From Rikenellaceae bacterium (GTDB taxonomy: Bacteria > Bacteroidota > Bacteroidia > Bacteroidales > Rikenellaceae), in assembly GCA_015059875.1 (NCBI GenBank), contig SUZQ01000018.1, forward strand, positions 1 through 32,085: DNA of 32,085 nt, in the 5' to 3' direction. Shown piece after piece: positions 15,297-23,019 of the stretch (the first letter of the stretch is position 1; every line of letters starts with the position of its first letter). A model generated the notes under the pieces. That model searched no databases and was not told the origin of the DNA. It was given only the letters and a program-made list of their open reading frames with translations. The translations under genes were made by a program, and so were the position numbers.

Positions 15297-16520
15297 ATGT
15301 CAGACCAGAGAACAGATAAAAAAGAGAAGGGTGTTGTTGTTGATACGCAACAAGAGGAGCGTGCCGTGCTTGTGGCGGTAATTCGTGACAATCAGGAGCC
15401 TCGTCAAGCGGAGGAGTTCCTCGACGAATTGGAGTTCCTCGCAGAGACTGCATCGATCAAGACCGTGCGACGCTTTACGCAGCGACTCTCGCAACCTTCG
15501 TCACGCATCTATGTGGGCCCAGGCAAACTCGAAGAGATTGCGGCCTACTGCGAGGAGAACGAGATAAATGTTGTGATCTTTGACGATGAACTCTCTCCTT
15601 CGCAAACCCGAAATATCGAGCAGGCGATGCCATGTCGCGTAATCGACCGTACCCGACTTATTCTCGATATCTTCCGTCAGCGTGCGCAGACCGCCTACGC
15701 TAAGACGCAGGTTGAGTTGGCTCAGTGCGAGTATATGTTGCCTCGTTTGGCGGGATTGTGGACTCACCTTGAGCGTCAGCGAGGAGGTACGGGAACTCGT
15801 GGAGGAGCTGGTGAGCGCGAGATTGAGACCGACCGCCGTATTGTTCGCAATCGAATCTCGAAACTCAAGGAGGATTTGAAGAAGATCGACAAGCAGATGG
15901 CTGTTCAACGCTCAAATCGTGGCGGTATGGTGCGTGTGTCGTTGGTGGGATATACCAATGTTGGCAAATCTACGCTGATGAATCTTATCTCAAAGAGTGA
16001 GGTCTTTGCTGAGAATAAACTCTTTGCAACGCTCGACACAACGGTGCGCAAGGTTGTATTCGACAACCTTCCATTCCTTCTTTCAGATACCGTAGGATTT
16101 ATTCGTAAGCTCCCTACCGAGTTGATTGAGTCGTTCAAATCTACGCTCGACGAGGTGCGCGAGGCGGATTTGCTTATCCATGTTGTAGATATTTCGCATC
16201 CACAGTTCGAAGAGCAGATAGATGTTGTTAAGCAGACTTTGCAGGATATCGGAGCAGGCGAAAAGCCAGTGTATCTGGTCTTTAATAAGATTGATGCCTA
16301 CACATATACACCAAAGGATGAGGATGACCTCACGCCTGCAACAAAGGAGAATCGTTCGCTCGACGACTTGAAACAGAGTTGGTTTGCAAAGCAGAATACT
16401 CCGTGCATATTTATCTCAGCTGCCGAGAGAACAAATATTGAGAAGTTCCGTACCGACCTCTATGGTATGGTGCGCGAAATTCACTGCGGCCGCTACCCAT
16501 TCAATAACTTCTTGTATTAA
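15297..16520 (+). CDS. hflX: GTPase HflX (ribosome-associated)
   Basis: I use ATG 15297 (407 aa). An upstream frame start at 15231 would translate through the repeat and hairpin, so I reject it. The HflX N-terminal domain spans about 22-200 and has the glycine-rich turn ERQRGGTGTRGGAGEREIE at 159-177. The GTPase domain has G1 GYTNVGKST (218-226), TLDTT (245-249), G3 DTVGF (264-268), G4 NKID (330-333) and G5 ISAAE. HflX splits stalled ribosomes under stress. The protein ends shortly after the GTPase domain, as in many Bacteroidota. Translation starts 16 bp after a strong hairpin, which may affect its expression. Confidence 0.95.
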   Translation: MSDQRTDKKEKGVVVDTQQEERAVLVAVIRDNQEPRQAEEFLDELEFLAETASIKTVRRFTQRLSQPSSRIYVGPGKLEEIAAYCEENEINVVIFDDELSPSQTRNIEQAMPCRVIDRTRLILDIFRQRAQTAYAKTQVELAQCEYMLPRLAGLWTHLERQRGGTGTRGGAGEREIETDRRIVRNRISKLKEDLKKIDKQMAVQRSNRGGMVRVSLVGYTNVGKSTLMNLISKSEVFAENKLFATLDTTVRKVVFDNLPFLLSDTVGFIRKLPTELIESFKSTLDEVREADLLIHVVDISHPQFEEQIDVVKQTLQDIGAGEKPVYLVFNKIDAYTYTPKDEDDLTPATKENRSLDDLKQSWFAKQNTPCIFISAAERTNIEKFRTDLYGMVREIHCGRYPFNNFLY

Positions 16521-16525
16521 AAAAA

Positions 16526-16638
16526 TAAAAAGCCAATGGCTAATGGCTACCGCTGCGATTAAGCCGAGTGCAGAGGCTGCTTGCAGACTACGCAGAGGCG
16601 GAGCAGTGAAGACCGAAGGTCAACGGCTAATAGCAAAT
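16526..16638 (+). repeat. GGCTAA-type repeat interrupted by about 70 bp, before upp
   Basis: AGCCAATGGCTAATGGCTA at 16530-16548 and CAACGGCTAATAGCAAA at 16621-16637 look like two parts of one repeat. They are separated by about 70 bp of different composition that has two direct GCAGAGGC copies (16570-16577 and 16592-16599). Confidence 0.6.
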
Positions 16639-16657
16639 AATATATTATATAATAGGT

Positions 16658-17311
16658 ATGTTGCACATTTTAGATCAGCAGAACTCTATCATCAACAAAT
16701 TCCTTTCGGAGTTGAGAAGTATTGATGTACAGAAAGATTCGATGCGCTTTCGTCGCAACTTGGAGCGTATTGGCGAGTGTACCGCCTACGAACTCTCCAA
16801 AACATTAAACTATGTTACAACATCGGTGCAGACACCTCTTGCCGAGGCGAAGGTGGAGTGTATATCCGATAATGTGGTGCTTGCAACAATTTTGCGTGCG
16901 GGCTTGCCACTGCATCAGGGCTTGCTCAACTACTTCGACGATGCAGATAATGCCTTTGTGTCGGCGTATCGTAGCTACCTTAACGAGAGCGATTTCGAGA
17001 TAAAGGTTGAGTATATCGCTTGCCCATCGCTCGAAGGCAAGACGCTGATTCTCTGCGATCCAATGCTCGCTTCGGGAGCCTCTATGATTGCGGCATACGA
17101 AACCCTCTGCGCTCACGGTGGTAAGCCTGCACATACCCATATCGTCTCTGTTCTCGGTTGCACCGAGGGTGTCGATTATGTCTTGGAGCACACCAATCCC
17201 GAAGAGGTTGATTTGTGGGTAGCGACGGTCGATCCTGTTCTCAATCCGCACAAATATATAGTTCCTGGATTGGGGGATGCGGGGGATTTGTGCTTCGGCG
17301 AAAAACTGTAA
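16658..17311 (+). CDS. upp: Uracil phosphoribosyltransferase
   Basis: The protein is 217 aa, close to the family's usual length. It makes UMP from uracil and PRPP (pyrimidine salvage). The PRPP-binding motif is LILCDPMLASGAS at 130-142, with Asp134. The uracil-binding C-terminal motif YIVPGLGDAGDLCFG is at 200-214. ILRAGLPLHQGLL at 78-90 is the usual Arg-Ala-Gly loop. The start ATG at 16658 fits the family's short N-terminus. It lies 137 bp after hflX and is separated from it by the interrupted repeat. No uraA permease is beside it. Confidence 0.96.
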   Translation: MLHILDQQNSIINKFLSELRSIDVQKDSMRFRRNLERIGECTAYELSKTLNYVTTSVQTPLAEAKVECISDNVVLATILRAGLPLHQGLLNYFDDADNAFVSAYRSYLNESDFEIKVEYIACPSLEGKTLILCDPMLASGASMIAAYETLCAHGGKPAHTHIVSVLGCTEGVDYVLEHTNPEEVDLWVATVDPVLNPHKYIVPGLGDAGDLCFGEKL

Positions 17312-17327
17312 GCGTCGGATAAATTAG

Positions 17328-17416
17328 ATGGCGGTGTGCCTATGCGCTCTATGGCGTTAGGCGCACGCGCTTTCTATGGCGGTGTCAACTCTGTTGGCAC
17401 TGTGTCGAGTTGATAC
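17328..17416 (+). repeat. Tandem hairpin pair with shared frame
   Basis: ATGGCGGTGT occurs at 17328-17337 and 17376-17385 (48-bp period). Each copy opens a hairpin: GTGTGCCTA (17334-17342) with TAGGCGCAC (17358-17366), and GTGTCAACTC (17382-17391) with GAGTTGATAC (17407-17416). Both have 15-nt loops. The stems differ in sequence but stay paired. Confidence 0.7.
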
Positions 17417-17542
17417 TCCCCCCCATAACGCACTTAAGATGTTCTTTATCAATCCAATTCCCCTGCTATTTTGCATATTTATCGCATAAATTCACTTCTC
17501 ATTAAAAATTGTTAATAACTTATTAAGAAATCTCAAAAAATA

Positions 17543-17574
17543 TTTGGATAAATAAAATTGACTCCATATATTTG
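17543..17574 (+). promoter_or_regulatory. Promoter of the BACON lipoprotein gene
   Basis: TTTG at 17543-17546, a 20-nt spacer, TATATTTG at 17567-17574, then CA. It has the same spacing and -7 word as the OmpA gene promoter at 22877-22908. The leader is about 100 nt. Confidence 0.75.
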
Positions 17575-17585
17575 CAATGCTATAG

Positions 17586-17627
17586 TGGGGAAAAATCCCT
17601 TTTTTGATTAATATACAAGGGTTAAAA
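17586..17627 (+). promoter_or_regulatory. Possible attenuator in the BACON gene leader
   Basis: A short GGGA/TCCC hairpin is followed by TTTTTT. The same CCCTT can instead pair with AAGGG further on (about 17619-17624). Two mutually exclusive small hairpins, one of them terminator-like, are suggestive but weak (4-5 bp). Confidence 0.25.
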
Positions 17628-17678
17628 ACTTACAATTTGTAACTAAATACTCATTTTTAATTTCAAATTATTACAATT

Positions 17679-20018
17679 ATGAAGAAAATTTTTACACTTA
17701 TGCTGACACTTGCTTGCGCAATGTTCGTAGGCATGTCGTGTACTCCAGACAATGGTTTGGAGAATGAGAACGAGGTAAAGGCTTCTGTTGTAACCGTTAC
17801 TGGTGCTCCTGAGGCAAACCTTGCTCCTGAGGCTGGCGAGTTCACTTTGAACTATGCTATCCAGAATGCTACTTTGACTGGCGCTCTCGAGGTTACCTCG
17901 GATGCTGCTTGGATTCATGTAGGCGAGATTGGTGAGGCTACTGTTGCTTTCACTTATGACGCTAATACTGATGCCCCAGGTACTCCTGCTCGTGAGGCTG
18001 TTATCTCGTTTGCTTACACCGATGCAGAGACTGTTTCTGTATCTGTTAAGCAGGATTCGGCTACTCCTTCGTTTGAGATAGCTTGGCACAATGTGACATG
18101 TGGTTCTGCTCAGTATACTTGTACTCCTGCAGACAGCGAGATGCTCTTCCTCTTGGCTAGCACTCAGGACTTGGGACAGTATGGTGTTCAGGGAGAGACT
18201 CCACAAGAGTTGATGAAGAACTATGCTGAGATGTTGGCTATGTATGGTATGCTTAATGGAGAGGCAGATCAGTGGTTTGTATTCAAGGGTGCTACTACTG
18301 AGATGCCGAAAGATGCTTCTCGTTTCAATGCAGAGGATATTGTTTCGGTTTTCGCAGTTGGTATCTCTGTTACTGTTGGTGAGATGGATCCAGAGACCCA
18401 AATGCCAGCTATCTCTGTTGAATACCTCACTCCAGTTCACGCTTGGGATGTTCCATTCTTGCCTTATCCAACTCTTACTGTTCCTGAGGCACAGTTGACA
18501 AACAATGTTTCGGCTGCTGCTGGCGAGCTCGTTCTCGATTGCGTTTTGGAGAACGCTTTGAGCGATGGTTCGGAGGTTACTCTTTCGACTGAGGCTACTT
18601 GGGTTCACCCAACTTGGGCTGACAATAAGCTCACTATCGCTTACGATGCTAACGAGACTGCAGTTGCTCGTCGTGCAAAGATCGCTGTTCAGTACGGATG
18701 GTGGACTAATCCATTCGAGGTAACTGTTATTCAGGAGAAGAATGCAGATGCTACTGCAATCACTCTTAACATCACTGTTAAGGAGACTCACTTCAACAGC
18801 ATCATCGTTGATATCGACTGCTCGGATGACAATGCTTGGTATGCATTGAACACTTTGGCTCAGCCAAAGGATTGGGAGACTGGTGCTCCACTTGAGGTTG
18901 ATTGGACTACTGAGGCTGAGAATATCATCGGCTACCCAGGACAGACTAAGTTCCTCCAGGGTGATCAGAGTGGTTATGTAATCAAGATGAACCCTTCTAA
19001 CTACGAGTGGTATGGCTACGATTACTATGTATTTGGTTTCGCTGTAGCAATGAACGAGGATAATACTGCTGCAACTGCTCAGATTGGTGAGGTTGCTTCG
19101 GTTCTTACAAAGGTTGATGCAAGCGATATGCCAGTGCTTACTTGGGATGTTGAGAAGAGTGGTTTGGTTTGGAACGAGAACTCAGATCGTTACGATATCG
19201 AGGTAGCTGAGGGTTCGACTTTGGTTCTCTACTACAATGTTGAGAATCCTGTTGAGGGTGCAGCAGTTAAGTTGAACGGAACATCGCTCTATGATAGCTA
19301 CAATGTTGTTGATGGCGAGCCTGTAATCGACAACGCTGCAGGTACTGTAACTTTGAAGATTGACAAGTTCGATACTGCAAAGAAATATCACTATGTAAAT
19401 GTAACCTTCAAGTACACTAACGCTGAGGAGGATATGTGGGGTATTACAACTCCAAATGTTCGTATTACTCAGGTTGAGGCTCCTAAGGCTACTGAGATTG
19501 TAATTACTCCAGATCAGATTGCATCTATCAATAAGGCTGGTAGCTACTACTTGGCTGATGGAACAAATCAGGATGTAACCAATGAGGCAACTTGGTTGAA
19601 GTGGGTTTCAGCTGGTGTAAACATTGAGGCTTGTCGTGTATTGCTTAATAATCAGAGCACTCCATATAATGGCTTGCTTCAGTTCCAGGGCGATGCTTCG
19701 AATGTTGCAAAGCAGGGATTCCTCGGCAATGCTACATCGAATGGTGAGATTAAGCAGGTTATCATTGAGGCTTACTCGTCGTATGCAACTCCATCGTTCA
19801 ATGTATACTATGGCGACGCTAAGTTGCCAAAGGATAGCGCAAAGGTTCTCAATGTAGTTGATCACTGCGTTAAGGGTGAGAGCAAGGGTAAGGATGGCAA
19901 CTATGAGGTATTCTCGTTCACTTGCACATTCGATATTCCTGCAGGCAATGAGTTCTTTGCAGTTCGCAATGACTCGAAGGGTGCTACTTACATCAAGAGT
20001 ATTACTGTTAAGTACTAA
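17679..20018 (+). CDS. BACON-repeat surface lipoprotein
   Basis: The protein is 779 aa with a lipoprotein signal ending in GMSC (lipidated Cys21). Three BACON-type Ig-like domains alternate with other beta modules: BACON 1 at 41-126 (TSDAAWIHV, then VSVSVKQDS), a module at 130-252, BACON 2 at 264-353 (STEATWVHPTWADNKLTIAY), a module at 358-478 and a BACON-like third domain at 484-601. A C-terminal beta domain (605-779) looks carbohydrate-binding or jelly-roll-like. BACON domains usually position surface proteins for glycan or mucin binding. No catalytic residues are seen. It has a strong promoter, a good terminator and a narrow codon set (GCT, GTT, ACT, AAG), which suggests a highly expressed protein. 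It may serve as a surface adhesin or glycan-binding protein. Confidence 0.85.
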   Translation: MKKIFTLMLTLACAMFVGMSCTPDNGLENENEVKASVVTVTGAPEANLAPEAGEFTLNYAIQNATLTGALEVTSDAAWIHVGEIGEATVAFTYDANTDAPGTPAREAVISFAYTDAETVSVSVKQDSATPSFEIAWHNVTCGSAQYTCTPADSEMLFLLASTQDLGQYGVQGETPQELMKNYAEMLAMYGMLNGEADQWFVFKGATTEMPKDASRFNAEDIVSVFAVGISVTVGEMDPETQMPAISVEYLTPVHAWDVPFLPYPTLTVPEAQLTNNVSAAAGELVLDCVLENALSDGSEVTLSTEATWVHPTWADNKLTIAYDANETAVARRAKIAVQYGWWTNPFEVTVIQEKNADATAITLNITVKETHFNSIIVDIDCSDDNAWYALNTLAQPKDWETGAPLEVDWTTEAENIIGYPGQTKFLQGDQSGYVIKMNPSNYEWYGYDYYVFGFAVAMNEDNTAATAQIGEVASVLTKVDASDMPVLTWDVEKSGLVWNENSDRYDIEVAEGSTLVLYYNVENPVEGAAVKLNGTSLYDSYNVVDGEPVIDNAAGTVTLKIDKFDTAKKYHYVNVTFKYTNAEEDMWGITTPNVRITQVEAPKATEIVITPDQIASINKAGSYYLADGTNQDVTNEATWLKWVSAGVNIEACRVLLNNQSTPYNGLLQFQGDASNVAKQGFLGNATSNGEIKQVIIEAYSSYATPSFNVYYGDAKLPKDSAKVLNVVDHCVKGESKGKDGNYEVFSFTCTFDIPAGNEFFAVRNDSKGATYIKSITVKY

Positions 20019-20043
20019 ACTATAGTAACTGAATAAAGTTTTC

Positions 20044-20079
20044 GCCCGACTGCTCTTAAAGAGTGGTCGGGCTTTTTTT
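20044..20079 (+). terminator. Intrinsic terminator of the BACON gene
   Basis: GCCCGAC and GTCGGGC enclose a second paired segment (CTCTT/AAGAG), followed by seven T residues (20073-20079). Confidence 0.93.
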
Positions 20080-20087
20080 GTGCGATA

Positions 20088-20144
20088 GGGGAGTTGGGGG
20101 AGCTAAGGGTGGTGGGGGTACTAGGGATACTAGGGGTACTAGGG
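20088..20144 (+). repeat. G-rich tract with seven G-runs and a 9-bp tandem repeat
   Basis: There are G-runs of 3-5 at 20088, 20096, 20107, 20114, 20124, 20133 and 20142, with loops of 4-7 nt. Three copies of a TACTAGGGR unit lie at 20119-20145. The tract fits the G3+N1-7 quadruplex pattern. Three C-runs follow at 20177-20199. Confidence 0.75.
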
Positions 20145-20239
20145 AATAAATGCTATATACTATATCGTATATATAACCCCTATAACCCCCAGAATCCCCA
20201 TTTTGTTTAGGTAGAAAATTCACTTTTTCCACCAAATTG

Positions 20240-20253
20240 TTTGTAATTACAAA
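20240..20253. promoter_or_regulatory. 14-bp palindrome, possible operator
   Basis: TTTGTAATTACAAA is a perfect palindrome 71 bp before the EF-G paralogue's ATG. A binding role is only a guess. Confidence 0.3.
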
Positions 20254-20323
20254 AAAACTTTGTAATTTTATAAAACGATTTGGCAACAAATGGAAAAAGT
20301 TGAACACTTAAAACTATACTATT

Positions 20324-22477
20324 ATGAAAAATTACTCACCAAAAGAGATTAAGAACATCGTTCTGATTGGAGCCCCAGGCTCGGGTAAAACTACCTTGGC
20401 AGAGGCTATGGCTTACGAAGGTAAGGTTATTGACCGCCGAGGTAGTATCGAAAACAACAATACTTTGTCGGATAATACCGATATCGAGCACGAGTACAAA
20501 CGCTCGATCTATGCGACCACTCTCTTCACAGAGTTTATGGGCCGCAAGCTCAATATCATCGACTGCCCAGGCTCGGACGACTTCTGCGGAAACCTCTTCT
20601 CTGCTTTTAAGGTAGGTGATGTGGGCGTAATGCTCGTGAATGCTCAGACTGGTTGGGAGGTAGGAAATGTTATTCAGGGCCGCTACGCGCGCATCTTGAA
20701 TAAGCCGCTTATCGCTGTTGTGAATCAGCTCGATGCCGAGAAGGCTTCGTTCGAGACCACATTTGAGACTATCAAGGATAAGGCTTCTGTTAAGCCAGTG
20801 ATTGTTCAGTATCCTGTAAATCAGGGCGTTGGTTTTGATTCGTTCATCGATGTTTTGATGATGAAGATGTATCGCTTCACCGACGAGAACGGTACTCGCG
20901 AGGAGTTGGAGATTCCAGAGAGCGAGATGGAGAAGGCTAAGGCGTTGAATCTCGAACTTATCGAGACTGCTGCCGAGCATGATGATGCTTTGATGGAGCT
21001 CTATTTCGAGAAGGGTACTCTTACACAAGACGATATCCGTTCGGGTTTGAAGATTGGCGTTGCAAAGCGTAAGGCTATGCCTGTATTCTGCGCAAGCGGC
21101 AAGAAAGATATTGGTACAAAGCGACTTATGGAGTTCATTATCAATGTAGCTCCTGGCCCAACTGTTGCCCCTGCTTTCCCTGCAACTGATGGCTCGGAAA
21201 TTGCAGCTGATGAGAACGCTCCTGTATCGTTGTTTGTATTTAAGTCGCAGATGGAGGGACATATTGGCGAAATTAACTATTTCCGCGTTGTTAGCGGTAA
21301 GTTGACCGAAGGTATGGAGTTGCTTAACTCGCGTACTGGTAATAAGGAGAAATTGACTCAGATTTTTGCTGTAGCAGGTAAGAATCGTATCAAGGTTTCT
21401 GAGTTGTCAGCAGGCGATATTGGCTGCACCGTGAAGTTGAAGGGAACTCGCACAAATGACACATTATCAGCACCTTCTGCTCCTATAACTTTGGAGCCAA
21501 TTGTATTCCCTGAGCCTCGTTATCGCGCAGCTGTTAAGGCTAAGGTGCAGGCTGATGAGGAGAAGCTCGGTAAGTTGTTGCTTGATGCTCGTTTTGAGGA
21601 TCCTACAATCCTCGTTGAGTACTCGAAGGAGTTGAAGCAGACTATCATTCAGGGACAGGGTGAGCACCATCTCAATATCTTGCGCAACCGCATCTTGGCA
21701 GATAGCAAGATTGATATGGAGTTCTTTGCACCGAAAATCCCTTATCGTGAGACAATTACGAAGGTTGCGCAGGCTGATTATCGTCACAAGAAGCAGTCTG
21801 GTGGTGCAGGTCAGTTTGGCGAGGTACATATGGTTATTGAGCCATACTATGAGGGCATCGAGGAGCCTACAAAGTATAAGGTAAACGGCAAGGATATCAC
21901 CGTAAATATCAAGGGCAAAGAGGAGTACGACCTCGAGTGGGGTGGTAAGCTTCAGTACTACAGCTCGATTGTTGGTGGTGCTATCGATGCGCGCTTTATG
22001 CCGGCTATCTTGAAGGGTGTAATGGAGAAGATGGACGAAGGCCCGTTGACAGGCTCGTATGCGCGTGATATTCGCGTAGTTATCTATGATGGTAAGATGC
22101 ACCCAGTAGATTCGAATGAAATCTCGTTTAAGCTTGCTGCTCGTAACGCATTCAAGGAGGCATTCCGTAATGCAGGCCCTAAGATTATGGAGCCAATCTA
22201 CAATGTTGAGGTTCTCACTCCGTCGGACTATATGGGTTCGGTTATGAGCGACTTGCAGAACCGTCGCGCGATGATTATGGGTATGGAGTCGGATAAGGGA
22301 TTTGACAAGTTGAACGCGCGTGTTCCGCTTGCTGAGCTCTATCGCTACTCTACAACTTTGTCGTCGCTCACTTCGGGTGCAGCTACTTATACGATGAAAT
22401 TTGACTCGTATGAGCAGGTTCCAAGTGATGTTCAGGACAAGCTTTTGAAGGCTTATACTGACACTGATGAGGAGTAA
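20324..22477 (+). CDS. EF-G paralogue with degenerate GTPase motifs (EF-G2 type)
   Basis: The protein is 717 aa with all five EF-G domains. The P-loop is kept (GAPGSGKT, 16-23), but three GTPase elements are changed. The switch I motif that is normally RGITI reads RSIYA, so the Mg-binding Thr is Tyr63. The DTPGH motif reads DCPGS, so the catalytic His is Ser84. The NKxD motif reads NQLD (134-137). Domains III-V look intact (GQGEHHLNILRNRI, then KKQSGGAGQFGEV, then GSYARDIRVVIYDGKMHPVDSNEI). In Bacteroides an EF-G paralogue lacking GTPase activity is known that supports translation under carbon starvation and gut colonisation; this protein is probably its counterpart. The gene is monocistronic, with a terminator behind it. 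Its codon choice is typical of highly expressed genes. Confidence 0.92.
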   Translation: MKNYSPKEIKNIVLIGAPGSGKTTLAEAMAYEGKVIDRRGSIENNNTLSDNTDIEHEYKRSIYATTLFTEFMGRKLNIIDCPGSDDFCGNLFSAFKVGDVGVMLVNAQTGWEVGNVIQGRYARILNKPLIAVVNQLDAEKASFETTFETIKDKASVKPVIVQYPVNQGVGFDSFIDVLMMKMYRFTDENGTREELEIPESEMEKAKALNLELIETAAEHDDALMELYFEKGTLTQDDIRSGLKIGVAKRKAMPVFCASGKKDIGTKRLMEFIINVAPGPTVAPAFPATDGSEIAADENAPVSLFVFKSQMEGHIGEINYFRVVSGKLTEGMELLNSRTGNKEKLTQIFAVAGKNRIKVSELSAGDIGCTVKLKGTRTNDTLSAPSAPITLEPIVFPEPRYRAAVKAKVQADEEKLGKLLLDARFEDPTILVEYSKELKQTIIQGQGEHHLNILRNRILADSKIDMEFFAPKIPYRETITKVAQADYRHKKQSGGAGQFGEVHMVIEPYYEGIEEPTKYKVNGKDITVNIKGKEEYDLEWGGKLQYYSSIVGGAIDARFMPAILKGVMEKMDEGPLTGSYARDIRVVIYDGKMHPVDSNEISFKLAARNAFKEAFRNAGPKIMEPIYNVEVLTPSDYMGSVMSDLQNRRAMIMGMESDKGFDKLNARVPLAELYRYSTTLSSLTSGAATYTMKFDSYEQVPSDVQDKLLKAYTDTDEE

Positions 22478-22551
22478 AAAGTGATTTTTTGACATTTTTC
22501 AGAAAAGATAGACCTTACTAACCATTTTTTTCATAAGCATTTTTTTCAGGA

Positions 22552-22577
22552 GGGAGCTGGGCTTCCAGCTCCCTTTT
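22552..22577 (+). terminator. Intrinsic terminator of the EF-G paralogue
   Basis: GGGAGCTGG (22552-22560) and CCAGCTCCC (22565-22573) form a perfect 9-bp stem with a GCTT loop, followed by TTTT. Confidence 0.9.
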
Positions 22578-23019
22578 AAGAAAAATAATAGGCTGCGGGG
22601 TGTGTTGGTTAGGTTGCATTAAATAAGAATTTTTTGAGATAATTAGAATTAGACTATTACACTGATTACAAACGCATTACAATTACGGGAGGGGGTAATA
22701 ATCTCGTATTTGTAAGGTAGTTTTAATGTAGAGATTGATTGGGATAATTGACTTTTTGATTTTCTTGACTCCGATTTTTCGCCTCACTTTCGTGCGAAGA
22801 GTTGCCAAAATATGCGATTAAACAGCCTCAGGAATGTATTTAATCGATGTTTGCAGAGTAAAAAAATCGAAAAAAGTTTGATTATAACGATATTTATCTT
22901 TATATTTGCACCGTGTATATTGTGCGTACACGCGTGTAACGCGGATGAGGATCGAGGATAACGAAGATAAAACTGGGAATTTGAGTTAAAAACAATTATA
23001 ACATTTATTGCAGTTTACT
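22578..23019. other. Intergenic region before the OmpA-family gene
   Basis: 442 bp without a gene. The first 300 bp are AT-rich and I see only a small nested hairpin there (TTCGC 22778-22782 with GCGAA 22794-22798). The promoter lies at 22877-22908, and the leader has a CGTGTA/TACACG hairpin. Confidence 0.5.
22877..22908 (+). promoter_or_regulatory. Promoter of the OmpA-family gene
   Basis: TTTG at 22877-22880, a 20-nt spacer and TATATTTG at 22901-22908, then CA. The leader is about 105 nt and holds a CGTGTA/TACACG hairpin. Confidence 0.75.

Larger units (their letters stand above)
17312..17678. other. Intergenic region after upp
   Basis: These 367 bp hold no gene. They contain a pair of tandem hairpins (17328-17416), a run of seven C residues, the BACON gene promoter (17543-17574) and a leader of about 100 nt with a possible attenuator (17586-17627). 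Confidence 0.6.
20019..20323. other. Intergenic region before the EF-G paralogue
   Basis: These 305 bp hold the BACON terminator, a seven-run G-rich tract, a short C-rich tract that could pair with it, a 14-bp palindrome and an AT-rich leader. I find no clean TAnnTTTG promoter here. Confidence 0.6.

Noticed and set aside
20056..20307. 83-codon minus-strand frame before the EF-G paralogue
   Set aside because: Its Pro/Leu-rich part is only the translation of the G-run repeat.
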